Positions 8,033 to 15,942 are shown, counted from the stretch's first letter. The stretch is DNA of 64,000 nucleotides from Streptomyces sp. H27-H5 (GCF_026627505.1 NZ_JAPNLK010000017.1:1-64000); one strand, 5' to 3'. The notes: generated by a model not told the origin, from the sequence alone. Made by a program: numbers and translations.

Positions 8033-8069
8033 CCCCGGGGGGCTGTCCCCGATCGAGTGGATCGCTCTC

Positions 8070-8097
8070 GAAGCCGCTCCCGCGTGGGGGCGGCTTC
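8070..8097 (+). terminator. Hairpin between methyltransferase and exporter genes
   Basis: Twelve-base arms GAAGCCGCTCCC / GGGGGCGGCTTC around a GCGT loop, with a single T-G wobble. It begins 37 bp after the methyltransferase stop and may attenuate transcription into the ABC transporter gene. Confidence 0.6.
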
Positions 8098-8135
8098 GGC
8101 ACTTTGACATGCAGCAGCAGGCGACGGGAGACGAC

Positions 8136-10037
8136 GTGACGGACCAGGCGACGGAGAAGCCCGGGTGCAGCGCGGAGGAGTACCGGTTCAAGTCGGGGAC
8201 GATGGCCGTGCTGGAGGGAAGGCCCATGACCACGTGGGCGATGACGCGCCGGTTACCCCAGCTGGTGCGGCGCGGCCTCCAGCTCGGGTGGAGCGTGGAC
8301 AGGAAGGCCGTCGTCCTGCTCTTGGCCTGCCAGGCCGTCTCGGCGGCCCTGGAAGCCGCCGGTCTCCTGGCGACGACGAGGACGATCACCGCGCTCATCT
8401 CGTCCGGCGACATGGGCGCCCGTCTCCACGGTGCGCTGCCCTCCATTGCGTTGCTGGCAGCTGCTGCGGGGCTGCGGGCTCTTCTCGGCATCGCGATCGT
8501 TAACATCTCCAACCGGCCTTCCCCGCGCATCTCCCGCGAAGCCGAACTCAAGATGCTGAACGCCGCTGTGAACGCCGAGCTCGTGGCCTATGACCATCCT
8601 GGGTTCAACGACGCCTGGGAGAACGCCGACCGCGGCGCGGACGTGGCACGTGACCTGATCACCGAGTCCCAGCAGCTGATGTCCTGCCTCGGCTCTCTGA
8701 TTGCCTCCGCCGGCGTGGTCCTCGTCCTCCACCCCGTCCTTCTCCCCCTGCTCGTCTTGGCCGTCCTGCCGCAGGGCATCGCGAGCTTGCGGGCCGCCCG
8801 CGTCCATTACGAGGCGGGCCGGTCCCTGGCCGCCGAGCGCCGCACCCTGGGCCATCTGCGCTGGTACATCGCGGACAAGGAGACCGCCGACCAGGTCCGC
8901 TCGGGCACCATGGCCGGGTTCCTGCTCTCCCGCTACCGGGCCATCGGGGCCCGCGTGGACGCCACGACCGACGAGGCGATCCACCGCGGCGCCCGATACG
9001 CCCTCCTCGGTGCCGGGGCGGCGGGGCTGGCCGCCGCCCTGATGTGGGGTGCGCTCCTGGGACTGCTGGCGACCGGACACATGAGCGTGGCCGCCGGCGG
9101 GACGGCGGTGTTCGCGCTGCGTTCGGTGGGCAGTTCGCTGCGGGGCATGGTCGGCTACGGCGCCCAGTTGTTCCGTACCGGCCTGTACTTCGACGACTGG
9201 GTGGAGTTCACCGAGCAGGCGGGCGGCCACCGCATCGATCGGGGCACGACCAAGGCCGTCTCCCCCACCGTCGTCCGGGTCGAGAACGTGTCCTTCACCT
9301 ACCCGGACGCCGAGCGGGCCGCCCTGGAGAAGGTCACTCTGGAGGTCCGGCGGGGTGAGATTCTCGCGCTCGTGGGAGAGAACGGCTCCGGCAAGACGAC
9401 CCTGTCGAAACTCTTCTCCGGCCTCTACCTCGCCGACGAAGGGACGGTCACCTGGGACGGCACCGACATCAAGGACCACGACGCCCACAGCCTGTGGGAG
9501 CACACGGCTGTCGTCCCACAGAACTTCGCCCACGGGCCCCTGACGGCCCGCGACAACATCACCCTCGGCCAGCCCACCAGCGGCTCGGACGAGAACGTAC
9601 TCCGGGCGGCCGAGCAGTCCGGCGCCGTGGAGGTCATCGACCGCCTGCGGTCCGGCCTGGACACCCTGCTGGCCCGCCAGTATTTCGGCGGTGAGGAACT
9701 CTCCGGCGGCCAGTGGCAGCGCATCGCCATCGCCCGCGCCTTCCACCGCGGAGGCCTGCTGATCCTGGACGAGCCCACCAGCGCGCTGGACCCGCGCGCC
9801 GAGCACCGCATCTTCACCGGGCTGCGTGCCATCGCCTACGAACGCCCGATCGTGCTGATCACCCACCGGCTCGCCAACGTGGCCATCGCGGACCGCATCG
9901 TGGTCCTCGACCAGGGCCGCGTCGTCCAGCACGGCACCTACGGCGAACTCTGCTCCGATCCGGGCCTGTTCCGCGAGCTCATGGGGCTGCAAAGCGACCG
10001 CCCCGGCGTGATCCCCACCCCTCGAACCCAGAACTGA
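8136..10037 (+). CDS. ABC exporter, fused membrane and ATPase domains
   Basis: This 633-aa half-transporter has an N-terminal membrane domain from about residue 45 to 350, with hydrophobic segments such as VVLLLACQAVSAALEAAGLL and LLPLLVLAVLP. The nucleotide-binding domain follows, with Walker A GENGSGKTT, signature ELSGGQWQRIAIARAF, Walker B LLILDEPTSALD and the H-loop ITHRL. It lacks a C39 peptidase domain. GTG at 8136 has GGGAG 5 bases upstream; ATG at 8226 (after GGAGGG) is an alternative that removes 30 residues, though the codon bias supports the longer form. It is the likely exporter of the peptide made by the upstream genes, or a self-protection pump (inference). Confidence 0.85.
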   Translation: MTDQATEKPGCSAEEYRFKSGTMAVLEGRPMTTWAMTRRLPQLVRRGLQLGWSVDRKAVVLLLACQAVSAALEAAGLLATTRTITALISSGDMGARLHGALPSIALLAAAAGLRALLGIAIVNISNRPSPRISREAELKMLNAAVNAELVAYDHPGFNDAWENADRGADVARDLITESQQLMSCLGSLIASAGVVLVLHPVLLPLLVLAVLPQGIASLRAARVHYEAGRSLAAERRTLGHLRWYIADKETADQVRSGTMAGFLLSRYRAIGARVDATTDEAIHRGARYALLGAGAAGLAAALMWGALLGLLATGHMSVAAGGTAVFALRSVGSSLRGMVGYGAQLFRTGLYFDDWVEFTEQAGGHRIDRGTTKAVSPTVVRVENVSFTYPDAERAALEKVTLEVRRGEILALVGENGSGKTTLSKLFSGLYLADEGTVTWDGTDIKDHDAHSLWEHTAVVPQNFAHGPLTARDNITLGQPTSGSDENVLRAAEQSGAVEVIDRLRSGLDTLLARQYFGGEELSGGQWQRIAIARAFHRGGLLILDEPTSALDPRAEHRIFTGLRAIAYERPIVLITHRLANVAIADRIVVLDQGRVVQHGTYGELCSDPGLFRELMGLQSDRPGVIPTPRTQN

Positions 10038-10052
10038 GCAAGGAGTACCCCC

Positions 10053-10373
10053 ATGGCCTTCACACCCGACGATCCGGCCGACGAACCGCTGGAGGCATGG
10101 GCGGCCCGCCGGGAAGGTCGCAGGCGCGCGGTGGGTGAACTACGGGCGGTCCCGCTCGGCCCGGGCCCGGCGCGAGGCGGGCACGTTCAGCCGGAACTCC
10201 CCCGGGCCATCGTCCGCTGGGACGGCTTCGCGTGGGAACCGGTCACCATCGCCCCCGACTACGCCGCCGCCCGGCGCATCATCGATCCGACCGCCCCGGC
10301 CGAGACAGTCCCGGTGCCCGGCTACAGTCCGGCCCCACTGCGCGAGGGGCGCGGCCGTCATCGCCGCACCTGA
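10053..10373 (+). CDS. DUF6087-like small protein
   Basis: This 106-aa protein resembles the Streptomyces DUF6087 family from memory: LEAWAARREGRRR, ELRAVPLGPGPARGGHVQPE and AIVRWDGFAWEPVTIA. Function unknown. It starts 15 bp after the ABC transporter stop with an AGGAG 7 bases upstream, so it belongs to the same operon. No membrane segment or catalytic motif is visible. Confidence 0.65.
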   Translation: MAFTPDDPADEPLEAWAARREGRRRAVGELRAVPLGPGPARGGHVQPELPRAIVRWDGFAWEPVTIAPDYAAARRIIDPTAPAETVPVPGYSPAPLREGRGRHRRT

Positions 10374-10402
10374 AGCACCCACCCGAGACGAGGCAGGAAT
10401 CC

Positions 10403-10774
10403 ATGGACGAAGTGTGGAAGACCATCGACGAGCTGGCGCGCGCCTTCAGGCAGCGGGATGACGAGCGGAAGGTACCGATCGAGCAGCAGTGGACTCTTCA
10501 GGTCCTCAAGATCGGGGAGGAGTTCGGAGAGGCCGCCCAGGCGGTGATCGGCGTGCACGGCACCAACCCGCGCAAGGGCACCTCTCACTCCTGGGACGAC
10601 GTGCAGGCCGAAGTCGCGGACACCGCGATCACCGCTCTGGTCACGCTGGCCCGAATGCGGCCCGACGACGCTGCGGACTTCCTTGCCGGTGTGCTGGCCG
10701 ACAAGTCGAGTCGATTCCTCGTCCCCGCCCAGCCTTCCTTCGACAAGGTAGAGGAGGCGGCGGAGGTGCTCTGA
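10403..10774 (+). CDS. MazG-like nucleotide pyrophosphohydrolase family protein
   Basis: This 123-aa all-alpha protein has the acidic pattern of MazG-like enzymes: EEFGEAAQAVIG near residue 40 and EVADTAITALVTL near residue 72. Members hydrolyse (deoxy)nucleoside triphosphates to monophosphates and pyrophosphate using Mg bound by EExxE and ExxD residues; here E-E-F-G-E and E-V-A-D are present. It starts 29 bp after the DUF6087-like gene and is the last gene of the locus before a strong terminator. Its connection with the peptide cassette is positional only. Confidence 0.75.
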   Translation: MDEVWKTIDELARAFRQRDDERKVPIEQQWTLQVLKIGEEFGEAAQAVIGVHGTNPRKGTSHSWDDVQAEVADTAITALVTLARMRPDDAADFLAGVLADKSSRFLVPAQPSFDKVEEAAEVL

Positions 10775-10854
10775 GCCTGCGGGCCGAAATGGGCAGAGGA
10801 GGAAACGTTCAATACTCGCCAGCGTCGGAACCTGCCGACCGTGCTGCGGATACA

Positions 10855-10894
10855 GCGAAACCCCCGAGCATCGGCCGGATGGCGGGGGTTTCGC
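10855..10894. terminator. Strong bidirectional terminator
   Basis: Perfect 11-bp inverted repeat GCGAAACCCCC / GGGGGTTTCGC with an 18-nt loop that has an inner CATC/GATG pairing. It lies 80 bp after the MazG-like stop and separates the peptide locus from the element. Confidence 0.75.
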
Positions 10895-10967
10895 GTACAC
10901 CTCTTGGAAAGTGTGGCGCCAGTCTATCGGGGTGGGCGTGACGGTTGCCGTGCTGCCGTGGAGCCGT

Positions 10968-11006
10968 CTCCTTCGTACCCGTATTCTGCTATGGCAGATA
11001 TAGGAG
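10968..11006 (+). promoter_or_regulatory. Divergent member of the repeated promoter/arm family
   Basis: Arms CTCCT (10968-10972) and AGGAG (11002-11006) flank a core ending in AGATAT, like the seven stronger copies, but the TAGAAT -10 is missing. Inside is the perfect inverted repeat TCTGC-TATG-GCAGA (10985-10998), a likely operator. A 30-codon ORF (10911-11003) starts right after a CACCTCTTGGAAA leader and could be a leader peptide, but spacing is poor. Confidence 0.4.
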
Positions 11007-11021
11007 AGAAAGGGGACTGTC

Positions 11022-11612
11022 GTGGCGAAGCCGCTGGTGATGGGCCGCAAGGAGATTGCGCGGGTCTACCGGATTGCGGAGACGGCCGTCAGCGACCGTT
11101 GGGTCCCTGGTGGGGTGATCTCCTACGAGGACGCGGCGATCGTGTCTGGTAAGGCGTACTGGCCCGGCGGCCTGGTGGTCGAGTTGGCGTTGCCGCCGGG
11201 CAGTCGGGGCCGGCAGCTGGATGTGGGCTTGCTGGAGGAGTTGGAGCGGGAGCAGGGTGCGACCGCGCGACCGATGAAGGCGGGGGAGCTTCCTCCGTTG
11301 GTTGGGTTGCAGGAGTACGCGGCGCTGTTCGGCGTGGACCCGATCAAGGCATCGCAGGCGATGAAGAGTGCGCGGCAGCAGCTGCCGGCGCCGGACTACT
11401 CGTTGTCGGGGTCTCCGTTGTGGCTTCTCGAGACCGTGCTGGCCGGAGCGGAGCACACGGTGATCGTGTCGCGTGAGGCGAGGCGCAATCCGGGGGCGTG
11501 GCAGCTCAACGAGGTGATCGCGGAGGAGCTGCGGAAGGGCGTGTATCGGGGTCCGGGCTCGGCGTTTATGCCGCGGGGCAAGAAGGCGGTCGCGGACGGG
11601 CCTGAGCTGTAG
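11022..11612 (+). CDS. Putative DNA-binding protein with two HTH-like halves
   Basis: This 196-aa protein seems to contain two MerR/excisionase-like winged HTH units. One is at residues about 6-50 (GRKEIARVYRIAETAVSDRW, then GVISYEDAAIVSGKAYWPGG) and a second at about 90-140 (LVGLQEYAALFGVDPIKASQ, SGSPLWLLETVLAG). Each half ends with a short strand naming the column or row of interest, as in phage DNA-binding proteins. GTG at 11022 has AGGGG 5 bases upstream. As the first gene of the element under its own palindromic promoter, it could be the element repressor or an excisionase-like factor. The assignment is by pattern, not by a recognised family. Confidence 0.55.
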   Translation: MAKPLVMGRKEIARVYRIAETAVSDRWVPGGVISYEDAAIVSGKAYWPGGLVVELALPPGSRGRQLDVGLLEELEREQGATARPMKAGELPPLVGLQEYAALFGVDPIKASQAMKSARQQLPAPDYSLSGSPLWLLETVLAGAEHTVIVSREARRNPGAWQLNEVIAEELRKGVYRGPGSAFMPRGKKAVADGPEL

Positions 11613-11721
11613 ATCGGGGCCCCCTTGCTGGGCTCAACTGGTCTAGCTGGTTGACGGATCGGGGGCGCGTGGCCGTTGGCCCGGGGTGCATTCGTCCCGG
11701 GCCGGCGGCTGTTGTCGGCGG

Positions 11722-11767
11722 TTGACTCCCCTACCTTTCATAGTAGAATTTGGGTATACGCAGGGAG
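11722..11767 (+). promoter_or_regulatory. Repeated element promoter, copy A
   Basis: TTGACT (11722-11727), a 16-bp spacer and TAGAAT (11744-11749), followed by TTGGGTATA. Arms CTCCC (11726-11730) and GGGAG (11763-11767) bracket the core. It drives the gene at 11833; the 11613-11832 gap otherwise holds nothing I can identify. Confidence 0.75.
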
Positions 11768-11832
11768 ATGCAGTTGAACCACCGCGCTTGCGTGACGTAG
11801 AAATAGGCCGCTACCCAAAAACGGAGGAACTC

Positions 11833-12174
11833 ATGGCTCCCATGCAGCTCGAACTGCCGCTGGCACCCCTGCGCCACCCGGACCGGGCTGGCGAACCGTT
11901 GAGTATCCAGGATCGCTTCGAGGCATTCCACCAGCTCAATCCGTGGATCCTCGGGAAGCTGGAGGCCATGACGGCGGACTGCGTCGAACGGGGCCTCAAG
12001 CGCGTCGGAATCGGCATGCTGTTCGAGGTCCTGCGCTACGAATACGGCCGGGCCACGCACGGCGACGTCTGGAAGCTGAACAACGACTTCCGATCGCGGT
12101 ACGCCAGGCGCCTGGTTGAACTGCACCCCGAGTGGTCTTCGGTCTTCGAGACCCGAGGCCTGCGCAGCGCGTGA
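11833..12174 (+). CDS. Phage-like hypothetical protein, 113 aa
   Basis: The ATG at 11833 follows GGAGG by 5 bases and lies about 75 bp after the predicted transcription start of promoter copy A. An earlier in-frame start at 11686 lies upstream of that promoter and is rejected. The protein (DRFEAFHQLNPWILGKLEAM, then FEVLRYEYGRATHGDVWKLN, FRSRYARRLVELHPEW) resembles short alpha-helical proteins that recur in actinophage early regions. Function unknown. It is followed 39 bp later by the RecA-like gene. Confidence 0.7.
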   Translation: MAPMQLELPLAPLRHPDRAGEPLSIQDRFEAFHQLNPWILGKLEAMTADCVERGLKRVGIGMLFEVLRYEYGRATHGDVWKLNNDFRSRYARRLVELHPEWSSVFETRGLRSA

Positions 12175-12213
12175 ATTAGGCCACTACGCATTCCACCACC
12201 TCTTGGAGTAGCC

Positions 12214-13302
12214 ATGCCCAACCCCACCCCCAAGCTCCGCACCCGAAAGCCGACCGGTGTCACCCCGTGGCCGGTGATCCTCCTCGAAGGAGAGGAGAAG
12301 GCAGGCAAGAGCCACAAGGCTGCCGAGTTCACCGGCTCCGAGAAGACCGGTCAGGCCTACTGGCTGGAACTCGGCGAGGACACCGCCGACGAGTACGCGG
12401 CCGTGCCCGGCGCGGACTACCTGCTCATCGACCACAACGGCAGCTACCGCGACATCCTCGGCCAGATCGAGGCGGTACACGCGGAGGCGAAGAGGGCGGC
12501 GGCCGCGAAGGAGAAGCCGGTGGTCCTCGTCATCGACTCGGTGTCGATGCTGTGGCGGATGCTGGTGAACTGGACCAACGACCGGGCCCGGCGCTCGAAC
12601 TCGGGGCAGAACAAGCTGCGCAAGGACCCGGACGCCGAGGTCAAGCCGTCGATGAACCTGTGGAACGACGCCGCCGAGAGGTGGAACAAGGTCATGTACC
12701 TGGTGCGGACCATGCCGGGCATCGTGATCCTGCTCGCGCGCGGCAAGGAGGTCGCGGCCGTCGACGGCAACGGCGACCCGATCCCCCGCACGAAGGACTG
12801 GCGGGTCGAGGGCCACAAGTCCCTGGCCTTCGACGCGACGGTGTGGGTCCGGCTGCGGCGCAAGGAGGACCCGCAGATCATCGGCGCCCGCTCCTTGCGG
12901 TTCGAGGTGCCGCGCAGTGGGGAGCCGAAGACCGCCCCGGGCCTGACCATCGAGCAGCTGGTGTTCGGGTGGATGGGATGCGCGATCCACACCCAGCCGA
13001 GGGCGACACCCGAGTTGACCGGTGACCTGGCGCAGGCATGGCTCCCGAAGGTCAACGAGGCCGCCGCGGCCGGCGTGGCCGAGCTGAAGAAGCTGTGGAA
13101 GCAGATCGAGAAGAACGAGAGCCTCAGCCGCGATGAGGTCTTGGTGATCCGGGCCTCCATCGAGCAGAAGGCCGTCGAGTTGCAGAACCCGAAGCCGCTC
13201 GTGGATCCGACGAGTGACGCCGCCCGGCTGCGCGCCGCCGCGGCCGAGGAGGTCGGGGAGACCCCGCCCGACGCCGCGTTCGACGAGTACGCGACCGCCT
13301 GA
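12214..13302 (+). CDS. RecA/Sak4-like AAA ATPase (phage recombination type)
   Basis: This 362-aa protein has an N-terminal ATPase core with Walker A EGEEKAGKSHKA at residues about 27-38 and Walker B KPVVLVIDSVSMLW at about 105-118. It matches the short RecA-fold ATPases of phages (Sak4/RAD52-associated type) that promote single-strand annealing with a partner SSB. The C-terminal third is helical (ELKKLWKQIEKNESLSRDEV) and probably for oligomerisation or partner binding. ATG at 12214 follows the CACCTCTTGGAG leader by 5 bases. The adjacent Cas4-like nuclease gene suggests a two-component recombination module: end resection followed by annealing. Confidence 0.75.
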   Translation: MPNPTPKLRTRKPTGVTPWPVILLEGEEKAGKSHKAAEFTGSEKTGQAYWLELGEDTADEYAAVPGADYLLIDHNGSYRDILGQIEAVHAEAKRAAAAKEKPVVLVIDSVSMLWRMLVNWTNDRARRSNSGQNKLRKDPDAEVKPSMNLWNDAAERWNKVMYLVRTMPGIVILLARGKEVAAVDGNGDPIPRTKDWRVEGHKSLAFDATVWVRLRRKEDPQIIGARSLRFEVPRSGEPKTAPGLTIEQLVFGWMGCAIHTQPRATPELTGDLAQAWLPKVNEAAAAGVAELKKLWKQIEKNESLSRDEVLVIRASIEQKAVELQNPKPLVDPTSDAARLRAAAAEEVGETPPDAAFDEYATA

Positions 13303-13317
13303 TCCTCCCCTCTCTTT

Positions 13318-13349
13318 CCGGTCGGGCCCGCTGCGGCGGGCCCGACCGG
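13318..13349 (+). terminator. Intercistronic hairpin
   Basis: Perfect 14-bp stem CCGGTCGGGCCCGC / GCGGGCCCGACCGG with a TGCG loop and no T tract. It lies between the ATPase and nuclease genes, just before the latter's CACCTCTTGGAG leader. Confidence 0.7.
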
Positions 13350-13372
13350 GCTTACACCTCTTGGAGTTGTTC

Positions 13373-14521
13373 ATGACCACCACGGCAACAAGGCCGCTGC
13401 CCGGCGGGTCGGTGTCCATCTGGGAGGCGGCGCACGCCGCCGACGCCCGCCGGCCCCGGTCGCTGCAAACGCAGCTCGGGGCTTCGGACACGATCTGCAT
13501 GCGCCGGGCCGGGTACATCCTGGCGGGCACCGTAGCGACCAATCAGCCGGACAAGAAGGCGGCGATCCTCGGCACGTACATCCACACCGGGCTGCTGGAG
13601 GACGCGCGCCGCGAGTACGGGTGGCTGGTGGAGCGGACGGTGCAGGACGAGACGATTCGCGGGCACATCGACGTGGTGCAGTTGGACGCGGCGACCGCCG
13701 GGCGTCTTCCGAAGCGGCATCGGCCCCGGGTCGCCGCCGAGGTGTTGACGGTGGAGGACATCAAGACGAAGTCGGGCCGGATCTGGGACCGGGTGGTCCG
13801 GTTCGGTCCTACGGCGGCCGAGATGCGCCAGGTCCTGCTGTACGCGAGCGTGCTGTCCACGGTGGGGTTCGCGGACATCCCCGGGCAGCGGTATCTGCAC
13901 CGGCTCGGGCCGGTAGCGGTCGCGCGGATCCGCTTCCGGTTCGTGAACCGGGACACCGGCGAGGAGTTCGTGGAGGAGTTCCCGTTCGACCCGTGGCTTG
14001 CGGCCGAGGCCCGCTGGTGGGTGGAGCGCGCCATCGAGGCGCAGACCCCCGAGGAGCTGCGTCGCGATCACGACGGCCCCGGCTTGTCCGCGATCTGTGA
14101 CAACTGCGCGTTCCTCTCCGCGTGCTGGCCGGATGCCCCGCCGGGGGTGCCCGCCCAGACCCTTCTGATCAGCGATGACGAGGACCGGGCGAGGGCCTTG
14201 GACCGCTACGTGCGCGCGCGTGAGCGCGGACGGGAGGCGGAGCAGGTCAAGAAGCTGGTCCGGGCGATGGTCGACGCGTCACCGGAGGGAAACTACGGCG
14301 CGAATCACCTGGGGTGGGAGGGCGGCAACGAGAAGGACGAAGCCGATGTGGAGGCCATGGTCGGGGCATTCGAGGACGCCGACCTTCCGGTGCCGATGGT
14401 GCCCGACCAGGAGGCGATGGTCCGGATCATGCGCCGCGCGGGGATGACCGTGCCGATGCGCAAGGCCGGGAAGAAGTCCGCCCGTTCGATCAAGGTCTCA
14501 ACGGCCCGCCCCGCCGCCTGA
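13373..14521 (+). CDS. Cas4/AddB-like PD-(D/E)XK nuclease with Fe-S cysteines
   Basis: This 382-aa protein has the layout of Cas4-type exonucleases: a first Cys (DTICMRRAGY), GTYIHTGLLEDARREYG, RGHIDVV (metal-binding Asp), VEDIKTKSGR (D/E-x-K), a QVLLYASVL helix, and a C-terminal triplet CDNCAFLSACWP. The four Cys can hold a 4Fe-4S cluster as in Cas4 and AddB. The C-terminal 130 residues are an extra helical region ending Lys-rich. It follows the RecA-like gene and most likely resects dsDNA ends for annealing-type recombination. ATG at 13373 lies 6 bases after the CACCTCTTGGAG leader. Confidence 0.75.
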   Translation: MTTTATRPLPGGSVSIWEAAHAADARRPRSLQTQLGASDTICMRRAGYILAGTVATNQPDKKAAILGTYIHTGLLEDARREYGWLVERTVQDETIRGHIDVVQLDAATAGRLPKRHRPRVAAEVLTVEDIKTKSGRIWDRVVRFGPTAAEMRQVLLYASVLSTVGFADIPGQRYLHRLGPVAVARIRFRFVNRDTGEEFVEEFPFDPWLAAEARWWVERAIEAQTPEELRRDHDGPGLSAICDNCAFLSACWPDAPPGVPAQTLLISDDEDRARALDRYVRARERGREAEQVKKLVRAMVDASPEGNYGANHLGWEGGNEKDEADVEAMVGAFEDADLPVPMVPDQEAMVRIMRRAGMTVPMRKAGKKSARSIKVSTARPAA

Positions 14522-14531
14522 CGCCCCCTCT

Positions 14532-14557
14532 GGCCGCCCCGCACCTGCGGGGCGGCC
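14532..14557 (+). terminator. Intercistronic hairpin
   Basis: Perfect 11-bp stem GGCCGCCCCGC / GCGGGGCGGCC around ACCT, 10 bp after the nuclease stop and 53 bp before the next start. Confidence 0.7.
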
Positions 14558-14610
14558 TGCAACGTCAACGTTTGTCGTTTTGCCGCTCATACGCCCTTGG
14601 AGGCTTGCTC

Positions 14611-15486
14611 GTGACCATCCTTCGCCGCCACCTCAGCACCGGGTACACCGTGCTGCCGACGGCCACCCTGGAAGATGCCCGTCTGTCGTTTCGGGCTCGG
14701 GGGATCCTCGCGTATCTGCTGGCGAAGCCGGACACGTGGAAGGTTGCGGCCGATCGGATCTCCAAGGCGGGCAAGGAGGGCGTGGAGGCGGTCCGTACGG
14801 CGCTGCGGGAGCTGCGGGACGCCGGGTACTACCGGGTGGTGACGGAGCGGCGGGAGGACGGGACGTTCTTCAAGATCACCGAGGTGTACGACCAGGCGCA
14901 GGACTGGGCGGCCCAGGAGTTCAGGGAGGCGGAGGAGCGGCGGGCGGCGCGGCGCCGGAAGCCGGCGGGGAGTTCGGGCGCGGGACAGCGAGAGGAAGGA
15001 GCCCGCATGGGCGGGGTCACCGAAACCGGGTTTTCGGGGCTCGGCTCTCCGGAGTCCGGTTCCCCGGGCGAAGGATCTTCGGGCGATGGTTCGCCGGGGC
15101 TTATAGGTAGTAACCAGAGCAAGTACTCAGAGATAAACCCCCCAACCCCCGCAGCTGGCGCTGCCGGGGAGCTTGCTGCCGCAGCAGGACAGGCAGCGGC
15201 TGCGCCGTCCGGGCCGGGCCGGTGCTCCGCGCACCCCGAGGGCGGGGGGCGTTCCTGCCGGGGCTGTGGGACGAGTCCCCGTCAGCAGAGGGCGGAGGAG
15301 GAGAGTTTGCGCAAGAGGGAGGCGCAGGTCAGGCAGCGGGCGCGGGACGCGGAGGTGTTGAATGCCGGCGCGAAGCCGGAAGCCACGTTGTCGTCGGTGG
15401 CCAAGGACGCGATTGCCGAGATCCGGGTGCGGTCGCGGGAGGCGAAGGAGCGTACGACGGGCGCGAAGCCCAGTAGCGGGAAATAG
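14611..15486 (+). CDS. HTH replication-type protein with disordered middle
   Basis: This 291-aa protein has an N-terminal winged-helix region at residues about 5-90 (YTVLPTATLEDARLSFRARG, YLLAKPDTWKVAADRISKAG, LRELRDAGYYRVVTERREDG). This is the pattern of phage and plasmid replisome organisers or DnaD-like replication initiators. The middle (about 115-200) is low-complexity and rich in Gly, Ser and Glu. A CxxC pair (SCRGCG) and a charged C-terminal coil follow. GTG at 14611 has a CCTTGGAGG site 8 bases upstream. It follows the recombination genes, which fits a replication function, but no iteron-like origin was seen next to it. Confidence 0.6.
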   Translation: MTILRRHLSTGYTVLPTATLEDARLSFRARGILAYLLAKPDTWKVAADRISKAGKEGVEAVRTALRELRDAGYYRVVTERREDGTFFKITEVYDQAQDWAAQEFREAEERRAARRRKPAGSSGAGQREEGARMGGVTETGFSGLGSPESGSPGEGSSGDGSPGLIGSNQSKYSEINPPTPAAGAAGELAAAAGQAAAAPSGPGRCSAHPEGGGRSCRGCGTSPRQQRAEEESLRKREAQVRQRARDAEVLNAGAKPEATLSSVAKDAIAEIRVRSREAKERTTGAKPSSGK

Positions 15487-15522
15487 GCCGCGATGTTTTC
15501 TGTATCCTGACGACGTCGCACG

Positions 15523-15567
15523 TTGACACCCCCTCCCCGCAAAGTAGAATTTAGATACGAGCGGGAG
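15523..15567 (+). promoter_or_regulatory. Repeated element promoter, copy B
   Basis: TTGACA (15523-15528), 16-bp spacer, TAGAAT (15545-15550), TTAGATAC. Arms CTCCCCGC (15533-15540) and GCGGGAG (15561-15567) pair through a CCCGC/GCGGG segment that is unique to this copy. It drives the gene at 15597. Confidence 0.8.
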
Positions 15568-15596
15568 AGGCCCGCGATACCTCTTGGAGAGCACAC

Positions 15597-15929
15597 ATGA
15601 ACCGCCCGCAGATCAGCCAGGGCCGCGCCAGCGTGGAACCCGCATACCTGATCGACCCCTTGGCGCGAGCGTGGGAGATCCACGTCAAGGCCCTCGCCCC
15701 CAAGCCCACCTTCCACGTCTACGTGGACGAATTCCAGATCACGGCACAGAGGACCGAGTTCGGTCCGGACTGGCTGCTCGTCTCGGTGCACGAGTTCACA
15801 GATCACCGGATCCGGCTGGGCCTGTCGCTCGCGACGATGCCCCGACAGGTCGGCGCGACCCTGGACGCCTTCCTGGAAGGCGTGCGCGACGGGGAGCTCA
15901 TCGACGACCGCACGCTTCAGTACAGCTGA
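15597..15929 (+). CDS. Hypothetical element protein, 110 aa
   Basis: I do not recognise the family. The protein has alternating strands and helices (TFHVYVDEFQITAQRTEFGP, DWLLVSVHEFTDHRIRLGLS, LDAFLEGVRDGELIDD). ATG at 15597 follows a TACCTCTTGGAG leader by 7 bases and promoter copy B. It is cytoplasmic by composition. A 12-bp hairpin with a GAAA loop follows its stop. Confidence 0.65.
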   Translation: MNRPQISQGRASVEPAYLIDPLARAWEIHVKALAPKPTFHVYVDEFQITAQRTEFGPDWLLVSVHEFTDHRIRLGLSLATMPRQVGATLDAFLEGVRDGELIDDRTLQYS

Positions 15930-15942
15930 CCCTTCAACCGCC

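Noticed and set aside
8253..9992. Minus-strand frame antisense to the ABC exporter
   Set aside because: Shadow translation; the plus-strand gene has complete Walker and signature motifs.
1..10774. Treating the ligase/peptide locus as part of the tRNA-Val element
   Set aside because: It lacks the shared promoters, leaders and hairpins, and a strong terminator at 10855 divides the two; the left boundary cannot be settled inside the window.
10911..11003. Short ORF of 30 codons after a CACCTCTTGGAAA leader
   Set aside because: Spacing from the site to the GTG is only a few bases and the product has no recognisable feature; it overlaps promoter-like sequence, so it is not listed as a gene.
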